In this document: piece by piece, positions 17,807-26,600 of the stretch
Numbering within the stretch: position 1 is the stretch's first letter
How the letters are laid out: each line of letters begins with the position of its first letter
Assembly (NCBI GenBank): GCA_035693025.1
Contig: DASSHI010000038.1
Location: forward strand, 58,157 to 122,156
DNA length: 64,000 bases
From: VRUE01 sp035693025
GTDB taxonomy: Bacteria > Actinomycetota > Thermoleophilia > Solirubrobacterales > 70-9
Direction of reading: 5' to 3'
Position numbers and translations under genes: made by a program
Notes under the pieces: generated by a model
What the model was told of the DNA's origin: nothing
The model's input: only the letters and a program-made list of their open reading frames with translations
The model's database searches: none

Positions 17807-18688
17807 TTAGCCTGCAGAGACAGGGCTCGCGGCGGGCGCCCGCAGGTCCAACTCGGCCCCCTCGACGGCGAGCTCGATCGCCGCCGGATCGCCGCCCCTC
17901 GCCGCCCAGCATGCGTGGGCTTCGGCGCCGAGTCGGTCCAGCTGCTCGTCGGAGTGGAGCGGATCGTGGTGGAAGAGGACGGTGCGACGGGCGGCCGTGC
18001 GACGGGCGAAGCTGAGCGCGTGCGAGAGCGAGGAATGGCCCCAGCCGAGGTGGTCGGGGTACTCGGCATCGGCGTACTGGCCGTCGTGGATCAGCAGCGA
18101 GGCATCGTGGGCCAGCCCGAAACCCGAGATCCACTCCTCCTCGAGCGTGTCGAGGTCGGCGCCCAGGGCCGGCTCGTGGTCGGGGATGTAGGCGAGCGAC
18201 TCGTCGCCGTCGTCGATCCTGTAGCCGAGGGTCGGCCCCCGGTGGCAGATCGAGGCGGCGCGGATCCGTGCGGGCCCGATCTCCCACTCGGTCTCCGGCG
18301 TGCTGCGGAAGGAGACGTCGCAGGGCAGCTCACGCACCTCGACCGGGCTGAGCGGCGCCGAGATGTAGCGGGCGATGCGGTCGCGCAGCGAGGCCTCGGG
18401 CGATGCCGGCCCCCAGATCACGATCTCGGTCTGGGGACGGAAGCAGGGGGCGAAGAAGACGAGGCCCTGGATGTGGTCGAGATGCAGGTGGGTGAGCAGG
18501 ATGTGCAGGCGGGTCGGCTCGTCCGGCAGGGCGAGGCCGAGGTTGCGGATGCCCGTGCCGGCGTCGAGCGCCAGCAGCGAGCCGTCGGAGAGAGTGACGC
18601 CGACGCAGGAGGTGTTGCCGCCGTAGCGGATCGTTTCCGGCCCTGGGGCGGGGATCGAGCCACGCGTGCCCCAGAGCCTGGCCTTCAT
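17807..18688 (-). CDS. MBL-fold metallohydrolase (PhnP/RNase Z-like)
   Basis: A 293-aa enzyme starting MKARLWGTRGSIPAPG with GGNTSCV, a hallmark of the phosphodiesterase-type MBL branch. Metal ligands are in THLHLDHIQG (about 66-75), a later Asp in HDASLLIHDGQYAD, HLGWGHSS, and LFHHDP. It probably cleaves a phosphodiester such as a cyclic nucleotide or phosphoribosyl cyclic phosphate. Its start lies 1 bp after the stop of the PAS-domain gene, so the two are co-expressed and the pair may form a sensor-output module. Confidence 0.85.
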   Translation of the reverse strand: MKARLWGTRGSIPAPGPETIRYGGNTSCVGVTLSDGSLLALDAGTGIRNLGLALPDEPTRLHILLTHLHLDHIQGLVFFAPCFRPQTEIVIWGPASPEASLRDRIARYISAPLSPVEVRELPCDVSFRSTPETEWEIGPARIRAASICHRGPTLGYRIDDGDESLAYIPDHEPALGADLDTLEEEWISGFGLAHDASLLIHDGQYADAEYPDHLGWGHSSLSHALSFARRTAARRTVLFHHDPLHSDEQLDRLGAEAHACWAARGGDPAAIELAVEGAELDLRAPAASPVSAG

Positions 18689-18689
18689 C

Positions 18690-19121
18690 TCAGCTCGTCG
18701 CCCCGTTGGAGGAGGCGTCGCCGCTCGCCGCGGCGGGCCAGAAGACGGCGATCGCGCCGCGCGAGCCGTGCGCGGTCTGGATCGGGAAGGCGGAGGCCTC
18801 GACCCGGTGGTGGGCGCCGTCGGTCGAGCGGATCTCGAATTCGGCGTGCGCCGGACGGTCGTCGCGCACGGCTCTGACGAGAGGCAGGGAGTCGTAGGGA
18901 ATCGGCGCGCCGTCGTCGTCGAAGGGGCCGAAGATCGCCCCCCACTCCTGCGGCCCCACGGTGCCCAGCTCCTCCCAGGGCTTGCCGAGCAGCATCCCGG
19001 CGGCCTCGTTGTAGAAGACGAGCAGGCCGCCCTCGTCGACGAGGAAGGCAGGAGTCGAGAGAGCCGACATCAGGTTGCGGGCCAGGATCAGCTCAAGTGG
19101 CTTTTGGGACACATTTGGCAC
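18690..19121 (-). CDS. PAS-domain protein
   Basis: A 143-aa single PAS domain: LMSALSTPAFLVDEGGLLVFYNEAAGMLLG, then EFEIRSTDGAHHRVEASAFPI. There is no attached kinase, cyclase or HTH, so it probably acts as a stand-alone ligand or redox sensor for a partner. The adjacent co-transcribed MBL phosphodiesterase is the obvious candidate (inference). The GTG at 19121 is used; GTG at 19112 is possible. Confidence 0.8.
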   Translation of the reverse strand: MPNVSQKPLELILARNLMSALSTPAFLVDEGGLLVFYNEAAGMLLGKPWEELGTVGPQEWGAIFGPFDDDGAPIPYDSLPLVRAVRDDRPAHAEFEIRSTDGAHHRVEASAFPIQTAHGSRGAIAVFWPAAASGDASSNGATS

Positions 19122-19246
19122 GAATCGCTAGCCTCGAACTCGGGTATGTATCAGGGCTGTGACTTTCGTCACTTAGGCAATTTACAGCGCGAGGGATTGC
19201 TTCGGGGGGAGCCCGCCGGGACTCGGTCGAGTAGAACTTCCGGGTC

Positions 19247-19873
19247 TTGGAAGAGCCCAGTCGTACCTACAAGCTAGCGATGACCGTCTGCCGCCCCGCG
19301 GTCGTGGCATGGGGGCGCCTCGAGGTCGAGGGCCTGGAGGTGCTGCCCGCGAGCGGGCCGGTGCTGGTGGTCGCCAACCACGACAGCCATTGGGACCCGG
19401 TGACGGTCGGCGTCGCGGCGCTGCGCCGGCGGCAGATCCGGGCGCTGGCGAAATCGACCCTCTGGGACGTGCGCGGGCTCGCCCCGGTGCTGAACGGCAT
19501 GGGCCAGATCCCGATCGAGCGGGGGGCCGGGGACGTCGGTGCGCTGTCGCGGGCGATCGAGGAGCTGCGCAAGGGCGCCTGCATCGGCGTCTTTCCGGAA
19601 GGGACCCGTTCCCGCGGCAAGGTGCTGCGGGCGCGCAGCGGGGTCGGGCGCCTGGCGCTCGAGGTGCCCGAGGCAAAGCTGGTCTGTGTCGCGGTAGAAG
19701 GCACCTCGGAGATGACGGGCTTCCCGCGACGGCCGCGTCTGCGCACGCGCTTCTTCGAGCCCGCCGGCGGCCAGGCCCGGCCGGACGAGGAGCCGGGCGA
19801 GATCTCGGCGCGCCTGTTGGCAGAGATCCGCGAGCAGGTCTCGCCGACGGTTTCCTGGCGCAAGCGAAGCTAG
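19247..19873 (+). CDS. plsC: 1-acyl-sn-glycerol-3-phosphate acyltransferase
   Basis: A 208-aa PlsC/LPLAT protein: NHDSHWD (the NHX4D catalytic motif, about 43-49), GMGQIPIERG, FPEGTRSRGK (about 118-127) and a Val/Gly acyl-site region. It transfers an acyl group to lysophosphatidate or a related acceptor at the membrane. The start is uncertain: TTG at 19247 or ATG at 19280. It converges on and overlaps the next TetR gene by 4 bp. Confidence 0.85.
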   Translation: MEEPSRTYKLAMTVCRPAVVAWGRLEVEGLEVLPASGPVLVVANHDSHWDPVTVGVAALRRRQIRALAKSTLWDVRGLAPVLNGMGQIPIERGAGDVGALSRAIEELRKGACIGVFPEGTRSRGKVLRARSGVGRLALEVPEAKLVCVAVEGTSEMTGFPRRPRLRTRFFEPAGGQARPDEEPGEISARLLAEIREQVSPTVSWRKRS

Positions 19874-20553
19874 ATCGAGGCGAGCAGGAGCTCGCTCAGC
19901 TCCGGCTCGAGATCGCGCAGGCGCTGGGGATCGCCGGAGGCGGCGCGTGCGGAGACGAGCGCAAGGGCGGCGCCGATCAGGCGGCGCTCGAGGCCGGGAA
20001 GGGGAGTGACACCGTCGGGGTCGGTGAGCACCGCGCGCAGCATCGTGCCGAGGCGTTCGATCAGCTCGCGGCGCGCCTCGGCGAGCGCCGCGACCTGCGG
20101 CGGCGGCTCGGCGCTGAGCAGGCGGGCGACACTGGTCTCGCTGGCGAGGAAGCCGAGCGCGGCGGCGATGCCGGCACGTGCGCGGCCCCGGCGATCGGCC
20201 CCGGCCACCGGCCCGCGCTGCTCGAGGTGCGCGTCGCAGCCGCGCTCGATCTCCTCGCAGAGCATTCCCGCCTCGGTCTCGTAGGCGGCCAGCAGGCAGG
20301 CCCAGAGGTCCTCGAAGTGCTGGTAGAAGGTGCGGCTGGAGACTCCCGCCAGCTCGGTCACCCGGGCGGCGGTGAGGCGGCCGTAGCCCTGCTCGGCGAG
20401 GGCCGCAGCGGCGGCTTCGAGCAGCCGCTGGCGCTGGTGGGCACGGACCAGATCGGCCGGGATGCCATGACGGCCCGGGGGAAGGCGCAGGGTCGGCTCG
20501 CTCTCCGCCGGCTCGGCCAGCGCGGTGCCCCCGATCAGTCTCAAGTCAGTCAC
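19870..20553 (-). CDS. TetR family regulator 1
   Basis: A 227-aa TetR protein. The HTH occupies about residues 36-80 (QRLLEAAAAALAEQGYGRLT, VTELAGVSSRTFYQHFEDLW) with a divergent ligand-binding domain. The GTG start overlaps the stop of the second TetR gene (GTGA), so both come from one transcript starting near 21.25 kb. The ligand is unknown. Confidence 0.88.
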   Translation of the reverse strand: MTDLRLIGGTALAEPAESEPTLRLPPGRHGIPADLVRAHQRQRLLEAAAAALAEQGYGRLTAARVTELAGVSSRTFYQHFEDLWACLLAAYETEAGMLCEEIERGCDAHLEQRGPVAGADRRGRARAGIAAALGFLASETSVARLLSAEPPPQVAALAEARRELIERLGTMLRAVLTDPDGVTPLPGLERRLIGAALALVSARAASGDPQRLRDLEPELSELLLASI

Positions 20554-21251
20554 TGCGCGGCCTCCGTCAACCGTGCGCGCTCGCGCTCGAGGAAGATGCT
20601 CGCTCGCTCGAAGGCGCCTTCCGCCTCTTCCTTGCCGAGGTAGGAGCCGGCGGCGAAGTGCATCAGCTCCGGCAATGCGTCCCAGACGCGGCCCGGGTCG
20701 CCGGCGCTGAGCGCCTCTGCGGCGCAGGACTCGATCCCCCCGACGACGAAGACGCCGGTCGCCTCGGGCGGCGCCTCGGCGGGATCGATGTCGGCGCGGA
20801 CGCTGTCGATCGCGGCGGCGAGCCGCTCGACCGCGGCCTCGTGCCGGGCCAGCGCCGGCTCGCCGGCGATCTGCACCTCGACGAAGAGCGCCCGTGCGAT
20901 CGCCGGGCGGGCGGTGACGAACTGGAAGAGGCGCACGATCGCGGCCTTTACGCCGCCCTCCCAGCCAGGAGTCGTGGCAGCGGCTTCCAACACGCTGACG
21001 CAGAGACGCTCGATCCAAACCGCGTAGGCCTGGGCGAAGCAGTCCTCCTTGCTGGCGAAGTCCTTGTAGAACTGGGCGCGGTGGCCGCCGCTGTGAGCGA
21101 GGATCGCCCGCACCGACGCCTCGCGGTAGCCGAGCTCCCCACAGGCGAGGAGGACTCCTTCCATCGCGCCCTCCCGCGCATCGCCCTCGGGCGCCCCGCT
21201 CGCTGCCAGCGAATCGACTCGATTCAGGGCTGCTGAGGCTTCCGATGCCAT
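20550..21251 (-). CDS. TetR family regulator 2
   Basis: A 233-aa TetR protein with a degenerate HTH: GVLLACGELGYREASVRAIL, HSGGHRAQFYKDFASKEDCFAQAY. The usual FYxHF core is FYKDF. The ATG start lies in a 69-bp divergent spacer shared with regulator 3. First gene of a two-TetR operon. Confidence 0.85.
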   Translation of the reverse strand: MASEASAALNRVDSLAASGAPEGDAREGAMEGVLLACGELGYREASVRAILAHSGGHRAQFYKDFASKEDCFAQAYAVWIERLCVSVLEAAATTPGWEGGVKAAIVRLFQFVTARPAIARALFVEVQIAGEPALARHEAAVERLAAAIDSVRADIDPAEAPPEATGVFVVGGIESCAAEALSAGDPGRVWDALPELMHFAAGSYLGKEEAEGAFERASIFLERERARLTEAAQ

Positions 21252-21307
21252 GGGGCCTATAAAAACTACTCCTTTTTTGCCAGATATGAAATCTTTCTCA
21301 AGTCGGC

Positions 21308-21313
21308 TACCCT
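21308..21313 (+). promoter_or_regulatory. Candidate leaderless -10 (TACCCT)
   Basis: TACCCT, 7 nt upstream of the ATG at 21321. Confidence 0.45.
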
Positions 21314-21320
21314 CGGAGTC

Positions 21321-21974
21321 ATGCAGTACCTCTCGCAAAGACTGGCGAAGAAGCCGTCTCCGAAGCGGGGGAGGGCGGCGGAAGCGGGGCCCGCTTCGCC
21401 CCCGCAGCGCGAGCGCATCCTCGACGCCGTCGAGCTGCTGGTCGCCGAGCATGGCGCCACCGGCGCCTCGATCGAAGCGATCGTCAAACAGGCGGGCGTC
21501 TCCTCGGTCACCTTCTATGAGTTCTTCGAGGGCAAGGAAGAGTGCTTCCTCGCCGCCTTCGACCGGGCGGTGGACGCGGCGGCCGAGGCACTCGGGGAAG
21601 CCGCGGCCGGGGACCCCGCTGGGGGCGGCCTCTCCTGGTCCGAACAGATCGCCACCGGCCTGCGAGCCCTGACGAAGCTGATCGCCACCCAGCCCGAGCG
21701 GGCGCATCTCTGTCTGGTCGAGGCGCAGACCGGCGGGCCCGAGCTGGCTCTGCGCTTCGAGGCGACGCTCGACCGGGTGGCGGCGAAGCTGCGCGAGGGC
21801 AGGGCGTTGCAGACCGCGCCGCCCGATCTGCCGACCACACACGAGGAGGCGACCGCCGGCGCGCTCGCCTGGTTGCTGCGCGAGCGACTCGAGACAGGGG
21901 ACGCGGAGGGGCTGGAGAAGCTCTATCCCGAACTGATCGACATCGCCCTCGCCCCGTACCTGGGAGATGGCTGA
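21321..21974 (+). CDS. TetR family regulator 3
   Basis: A 217-aa TetR protein with a Lys/Arg-rich N-terminal tail. The HTH is RILDAVELLVAEHGATGASI, VKQAGVSSVTFYEFFEGKEE (about 32-78). It overlaps regulator 4 by 8 bp. TACCCT lies 7 nt before the ATG, consistent with leaderless transcription. Confidence 0.88.
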   Translation: MQYLSQRLAKKPSPKRGRAAEAGPASPPQRERILDAVELLVAEHGATGASIEAIVKQAGVSSVTFYEFFEGKEECFLAAFDRAVDAAAEALGEAAAGDPAGGGLSWSEQIATGLRALTKLIATQPERAHLCLVEAQTGGPELALRFEATLDRVAAKLREGRALQTAPPDLPTTHEEATAGALAWLLRERLETGDAEGLEKLYPELIDIALAPYLGDG

Positions 21975-22632
21975 GCGCGGCGCACAGGCAGGTGGGGCGG
22001 TTGCGGGGGGCGATCGCCTGCCACCCGGGCGCCACGGGCTGCCGCGCTCCTTCGTCGCCGAGAACCAGCGCGAGCGGCTGCTCAACGGCGTCGTCGAGGC
22101 GGTCGCCGAGCGGGGCTACAACGCGACGACGATCGCCGCAATCACCAAGGCGGCGAAGATCTCGCGTCGCACCTTCTACGAGTACTTCGAGGGCAAGGAG
22201 GACTGCTTCGGTGCCGCCTACGAGATGATCGTGGCCCACATCCTCGACTCGATGCTGGCGGCCCCGGGAGCGGGGGAGGAGTGGCCCGAGCGCGTCCGCG
22301 CCCGCCTCGCCGCCCTGCTCGAGGTGCTCTCCCGTGACGAGGCGGTCACCCGCTGCTTCCTGGTCGAGCCACTCGCCGCAGGCGGCGAGGTGACGGGCCG
22401 CTACCGCGAGGCGATGGGCCTGCTCGCCGCAACCCTTCGCCCCGAGCCGCCGCCTTCCGAGCTGAACATTGAAGTCCGCGACCAGGCCCTCGTCGGCGGC
22501 ATCGTCACGCTGATCGTCCGCCGCCTCAACTCCGGCGGCGCCGGCCGCCTCCCCGAGCTGCTCCCCGATCTCACCGAGCTCGCCCTCGCCCCCTTCATGG
22601 CCCGCCAGGAGGCCAAGCGACTCGCAGCCTAG
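21967..22632 (+). CDS. TetR family regulator 4
   Basis: A 221-aa TetR protein related to regulator 3 (FYEYFEGKEDCFGAAYEMI). The HTH is at about 36-82. The gene begins inside the end of regulator 3. A TetR-type operator sits 38 bp after its stop, in the promoter of the exported cassette, so this protein is the nearest candidate repressor of that cassette (inference). Confidence 0.88.
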   Translation: MAERGAQAGGAVAGGDRLPPGRHGLPRSFVAENQRERLLNGVVEAVAERGYNATTIAAITKAAKISRRTFYEYFEGKEDCFGAAYEMIVAHILDSMLAAPGAGEEWPERVRARLAALLEVLSRDEAVTRCFLVEPLAAGGEVTGRYREAMGLLAATLRPEPPPSELNIEVRDQALVGGIVTLIVRRLNSGGAGRLPELLPDLTELALAPFMARQEAKRLAA

Positions 22633-22663
22633 AGCCGCAAACCTTCTAATCGAAAACTTCTCC

Positions 22664-22692
22664 TTGCATTTGTAAACTGTTTCTTTTACACT
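22664..22692 (+). promoter_or_regulatory. Sigma-70-type promoter with TetR-like operator in spacer
   Basis: TTGCAT (22664-22669), 17-nt spacer, TACACT (22687-22692). The spacer carries the inverted repeat TGTAAA-N8-TTTACA (22671-22690). It faces the collagen-like gene. A TetR-type protein bound here would block RNA polymerase. Confidence 0.7.
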
Positions 22693-22783
22693 GAGCCGCA
22701 GGCCGTTCCCCGAGGGGCGGACACAGGGAAAGAAACCGAGCTTCAGAGGGCCGCAGCAGGGAAGCGGCCGGCAGAGGGGCTCA
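22692..22783 (+). other. Structured 5' leader of the exported cassette
   Basis: TGAGCC (22692-22697) can pair with GGCTCA (22778-22783), enclosing two hairpins: CCG-TT-CCCC-GA-GGGG-CGG (22703-22720) and GGCCGC/GCGGCC (22749-22769). This gives a three-way-junction shape just before the SD (AAGGAGAAGAG). I could not match it to a riboswitch class with confidence. Confidence 0.45.
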
Positions 22784-22806
22784 CGGGACAAGGAGAAGAG
22801 ATTCGA

Positions 22807-23589
22807 ATGTCTTCGAGACTTCGCGAACCATTCGGCAAGGCCGGCCTGATCGTGGCGATCGTCGCCCTCGTGGCGGCCCTCGTCGGCGGCGCCTACGCGG
22901 CGCAGGCCAGCCGCCACCACAAGAAGAGCAAGGTGCTGATCACCAAGCTCAACCAGATCAAGCCCAACGTGCAGAAGCAGCTCAAGGGCAACGCCGGCCC
23001 GCAGGGCCCCAAGGGCGACAACGGCTCCAACGGCTCGAACGGCTCGAACGGAGCCAAGGGCGACACCGGCGCCCAGGGTCCGCAGGGCATCCAGGGTCCC
23101 AAGGGCGACAAGGGCGACCCCGGCACCTTCAGCACCGAACCGCTGCCCACCGGGCAGTCCCTCTACGGGGCCCTCGGGACCTCCGGCGACGAAAACGACC
23201 TCTCGCTCGCCGCTATCTCCTTCCCGATCCTGGTCTCCCCGGCGCCGACGGCGCTGGTCGAAGAAGAAGGGCTGACCCACAAGATCGAAGATGGCGAAGC
23301 GAGCCTCTATCCGAATCCCGAACCGCTCACCGCCGAAGAAGAACAAGAAGACCTAGAAGCCTGGGAAAGCTTCTGCCCCGGCAACGTCGGCGAACCCAAG
23401 GCCGTAGCTAATGGGGCCGAAAGCATCCTCTGCATCTACGAAGCGCGAACCGGCTCGGTGAATGGTCCGGCGAGCTTCACCATGGTCTCGAAGGATGAAG
23501 CCGCAAACGAATTCGGTCTCGTGCTTCCTTACGGACTCACGACCGACACGTCCTCGGTGCGCGGCAGCTGGGCGGTGACCGCGGGCTGA
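22807..23589 (+). CDS. Exported collagen-like protein
   Basis: A 260-aa protein: N-terminal membrane anchor or signal (about 11-33), basic stretch SRHHKKSK, then 15 Gly-X-Y triplets (about 60-105; GNA, GPQ, GPK, GDN, GSN x3, GAK, GDT, GAQ, GPQ, GIQ, GPK, GDK, GDP), then a globular C-terminal domain of about 150 residues with two cysteines. Bacterial collagen-like proteins trimerise and usually act in surface adhesion or spore/sheath layers. The globular domain is not one I recognise. It has its own SD and is followed by a strong hairpin. Glutamate is almost only GAA. Confidence 0.85.
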   Translation: MSSRLREPFGKAGLIVAIVALVAALVGGAYAAQASRHHKKSKVLITKLNQIKPNVQKQLKGNAGPQGPKGDNGSNGSNGSNGAKGDTGAQGPQGIQGPKGDKGDPGTFSTEPLPTGQSLYGALGTSGDENDLSLAAISFPILVSPAPTALVEEEGLTHKIEDGEASLYPNPEPLTAEEEQEDLEAWESFCPGNVGEPKAVANGAESILCIYEARTGSVNGPASFTMVSKDEAANEFGLVLPYGLTTDTSSVRGSWAVTAG

Positions 23590-23599
23590 TCGAGCCGTT

Positions 23600-23631
23600 C
23601 CCCTCCGGGCGCCGCAAGGCGCCCGGAGGGG
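23600..23631 (+). terminator. Perfect hairpin with GCAA tetraloop
   Basis: A 14-bp perfect stem (CCCCTCCGGGCGCC with GGCGCCCGGAGGGG) closed by a GNRA-type GCAA loop, 10 bp after the collagen-like gene. It may terminate or attenuate transcription before the 1121-aa gene, or protect the mRNA 3' end. Confidence 0.65.
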
Positions 23632-23668
23632 GCGGGCTCTGTCCGGAGCCATTGGAGGGAGAGCGACG

Positions 23669-26600
23669 ATGCCACGACACACGAAGACAGCGATTGCGGC
23701 GCTCTGCGCCGCCCTGGCGCTCGGCGCCTTCGCCGCCGCCTCGAGCGCCGGCGCAGTCGAAATGCGCCTCTTCGAACCGGTCCTCTCGCTGACCGGCGAC
23801 TGCTCGGTCTCTGCGGTCGACGAAGTCCCCGACCCCGGCTGCCCCGCCGGCCCCAACCCGGCCTCTTCCTTCGTCAGGCCCCGGGCAATTGCCACCGACC
23901 CCCACGGCGACGTCTACGTCGCCACCTACGGGGCGGCGGCAGAAGGAGAAGAAGGCGTGGTCGACGTCTTCGACAGCGGCGGCCATTTCATCACCGAAGT
24001 CCCCGACCCGCAGGGGCCGATCTCGGTCGCGGTCGACAGCAAGGGCTACCTCTACGTCTTCGACCGCCATGCCGGTTACGAAGCCGTCCATCGCTATGAC
24101 CCCGAACCCTACGAACCCGAAGCCGACCCGCCGCAGATCGCCTACCCGGATCCGCCGACGGCGGTGTCGGAAAACTTCGCGGGTGAGACCAACCTGGCGG
24201 TGAACCCCGAAGACCACCTGTTCATCGGCGACGGGGGGTACGTGGAAGAGTTGACCTCCGCCGAGGAAGGCAACGCCTTCGTCGAAAAGATCGGCCAGGG
24301 GGAAATTAACGGCAACGGCGTGGGCCTGGCGATCGACGCCGCCCACAACCGCCTCTACGTCAACGGCACGGAAGAAGGGACCAACAAACCGCTGATCCTG
24401 GCCTTTGAACTGGAAGCTCCCCATGCCCTGGTCCTGACGTTGGACGGCTCGACGACCCCGGCGACCAAATGGCACGGAGACTCGACCGTCGCCGTAGAAG
24501 AAGCGAGCGGCGACTTCTTCGTCTTCGACGGCGGGGAAAGATCGACCGAAAAGGTCTATGAGTTCGAAGCCGACGGGACCTACCTGCGGGAGATCGAAAA
24601 CAGGGGGGTCAAAAACAGCAACTTGGCGGCCAAGCTCACCGTCGACAACGGTGCCGCGAGCCCCAACCGCGGCTATCTGTACGTGCCTTTGGGCCAGTCA
24701 GGGATTGGCCACTCGCTGGCCTTCGCGCTCAGCAGCAAGTGCGCCCCCCAGGTGAAGTCCCTCGCCGCGGCCCGCCTCACCGACACCGAGGCCCATCTGC
24801 GCGCGACCGTCAACCCGTGCGGCGACGAGACCGCATGGCGGATCGAATACACGACCGAGGCGAGCTTCGGGGCCCACGGCTTCGAAGGCGCCCAACTGGC
24901 CGGCGCGGGCACCCTGGCGGCCTCCAAGGTCGACCAGCCGATCGCCGCCAGCCTCTCGGGCCTCGCCCCGGGGGGCGCCTACCGCTACCGCGTGGCGGTG
25001 AGCAACTCGGTCGCCGGGGCCGAAGCCGAAGGCCGCTTCACCACCTACCCGTCCCCGGTTCCCTGGGCGCCCTGCGCCAACGACGCCCTGCGCACCGGCC
25101 CCTCCGCGGCGCTGCCCGACTGCCGCGCTTATGAGCTCGTCACCCCGACGGACACCAACGGCCACTCCCCGCTGGGCCTCGGCAGGCTCGGCCTCTACTT
25201 TCTGAGCACCCAGAGCTCCCCCGACGGCGAAAGGGTCTCCTTCCAGGTCCAGGGCGGCGCGCTCCCCGGATTCGAAGGCGCCGGCTGGCTCGCCGGGGAC
25301 TCCTACCTGGCAAGCCGCGATCCGCAGGGCTGGAGCACCGCTCTCACCGGCCCCACGGGCGCGCAGTCGTCCGAACCGCTGCCCGGAAGCCCGTCCGCCG
25401 ACCAGGGCTACTCGTACTGGGAGGCGCAGGGCGAAGGCAGCGCCGTGATCGGGGGCGAAGAAACCCGCTACGTGCGCTACCCCGACGGCCACTCGGCCCT
25501 CGCCGGGCGCGGCAGCCTCGGCGTCGACCCCCAGGCCAATGTCAAGCTGCTCGCGGAGGACGGCGCCCATATCGTCTTCGTCACCAACCACGGCTCCACC
25601 CATCCCGCCCCGCCGATCCAGTTGGAGCCGAACGCGCCGCCCGAAGGCACCGCGGCTATCTACGACCGCACCCCCGCCGAAGTCACCCACGTGGTCTCGC
25701 TGCTCCCGGGGAACGTCACCCCGGCCGCCGGCCAGGACGCCTACTACCAGGGCGCCTCCCTCGACGGGCGCGGCGTCACCTTCAAGCTCGGAGAAAACGG
25801 TCATCCGGACCCGCCGCTCTACCTCCGCTACAACGACGAAGAAACCTACGAGGTCGCCGATGAAGGGACCTTCGCCGGAGTCGCCGAAGGCGGCGCCAGG
25901 GTCTTTTACCTCAGAGCAGGCGATCTCTACGCCTTCGACGTCAAATCGGGAGAAACGATTCGGTTCACCGAATCGGGCGACGCGGTCGTCGTCGACGTCG
26001 CCGCCTCCGGCCGGGTCGTCTATTTCCTCTCCCCCTCGGTCCTCACCGCCGCGCCCAACCCGCGAGGGTCGCTCGCCGCGCCGGGCGCAGAGAACCTCTA
26101 CCGCTCCGCCGAAGGGCAGATCTCTTTTGTGGCGACCGTCACTAAAGAAGACGTCGAAGGCAACCCAGGAGAAGTCGACCCGGTCATCCTGGGGCGCTGG
26201 ATCGGCGACGTGAGCGAAGGGAAGCTCGGCTACGACCCCTCGCGCACGACCCCCGACGGGCAGGTTCTGCTCTTCCAGTCGCGGGCGAACCTGACCGGCT
26301 ATGACCCCGAAGGCCACGTCGAGATCTACCGCTACAGCGCCCCGGAGGGGAGCCTCTCCTGTCTCTCCTGCAACCCGACGGGGTCCCCGGCCCAGGGGGA
26401 CGCCAGCCTGCAGTCGATCCCTTCCGGGCCCTTTTCCCCGGAGCCGCTGAACGGCTATGACCTGGCGGGCAACCTGCGCTCGGGCGGCGATCGCGCCTTC
26501 TTCCAGAGCCCCGACCCACTCGTGCTCGGCGACACCGACGGCGTGCAGGACGTCTATGAGTGGGAGGCCCCGGGACTCGGCAGCTGCGAGGCCCCCGGCG

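Noticed and set aside
22692..22783. c-di-GMP or c-di-AMP riboswitch upstream of the collagen-like gene
   Set aside because: ACACAGGG and GAAACC fragments recall these classes, but the order and conserved cores do not match, so only a structured leader is reported.
23016..23124. Tandem DNA repeat or CRISPR-like array
   Set aside because: The short repeats encode Gly-X-Y collagen triplets in frame; there are no spacers.
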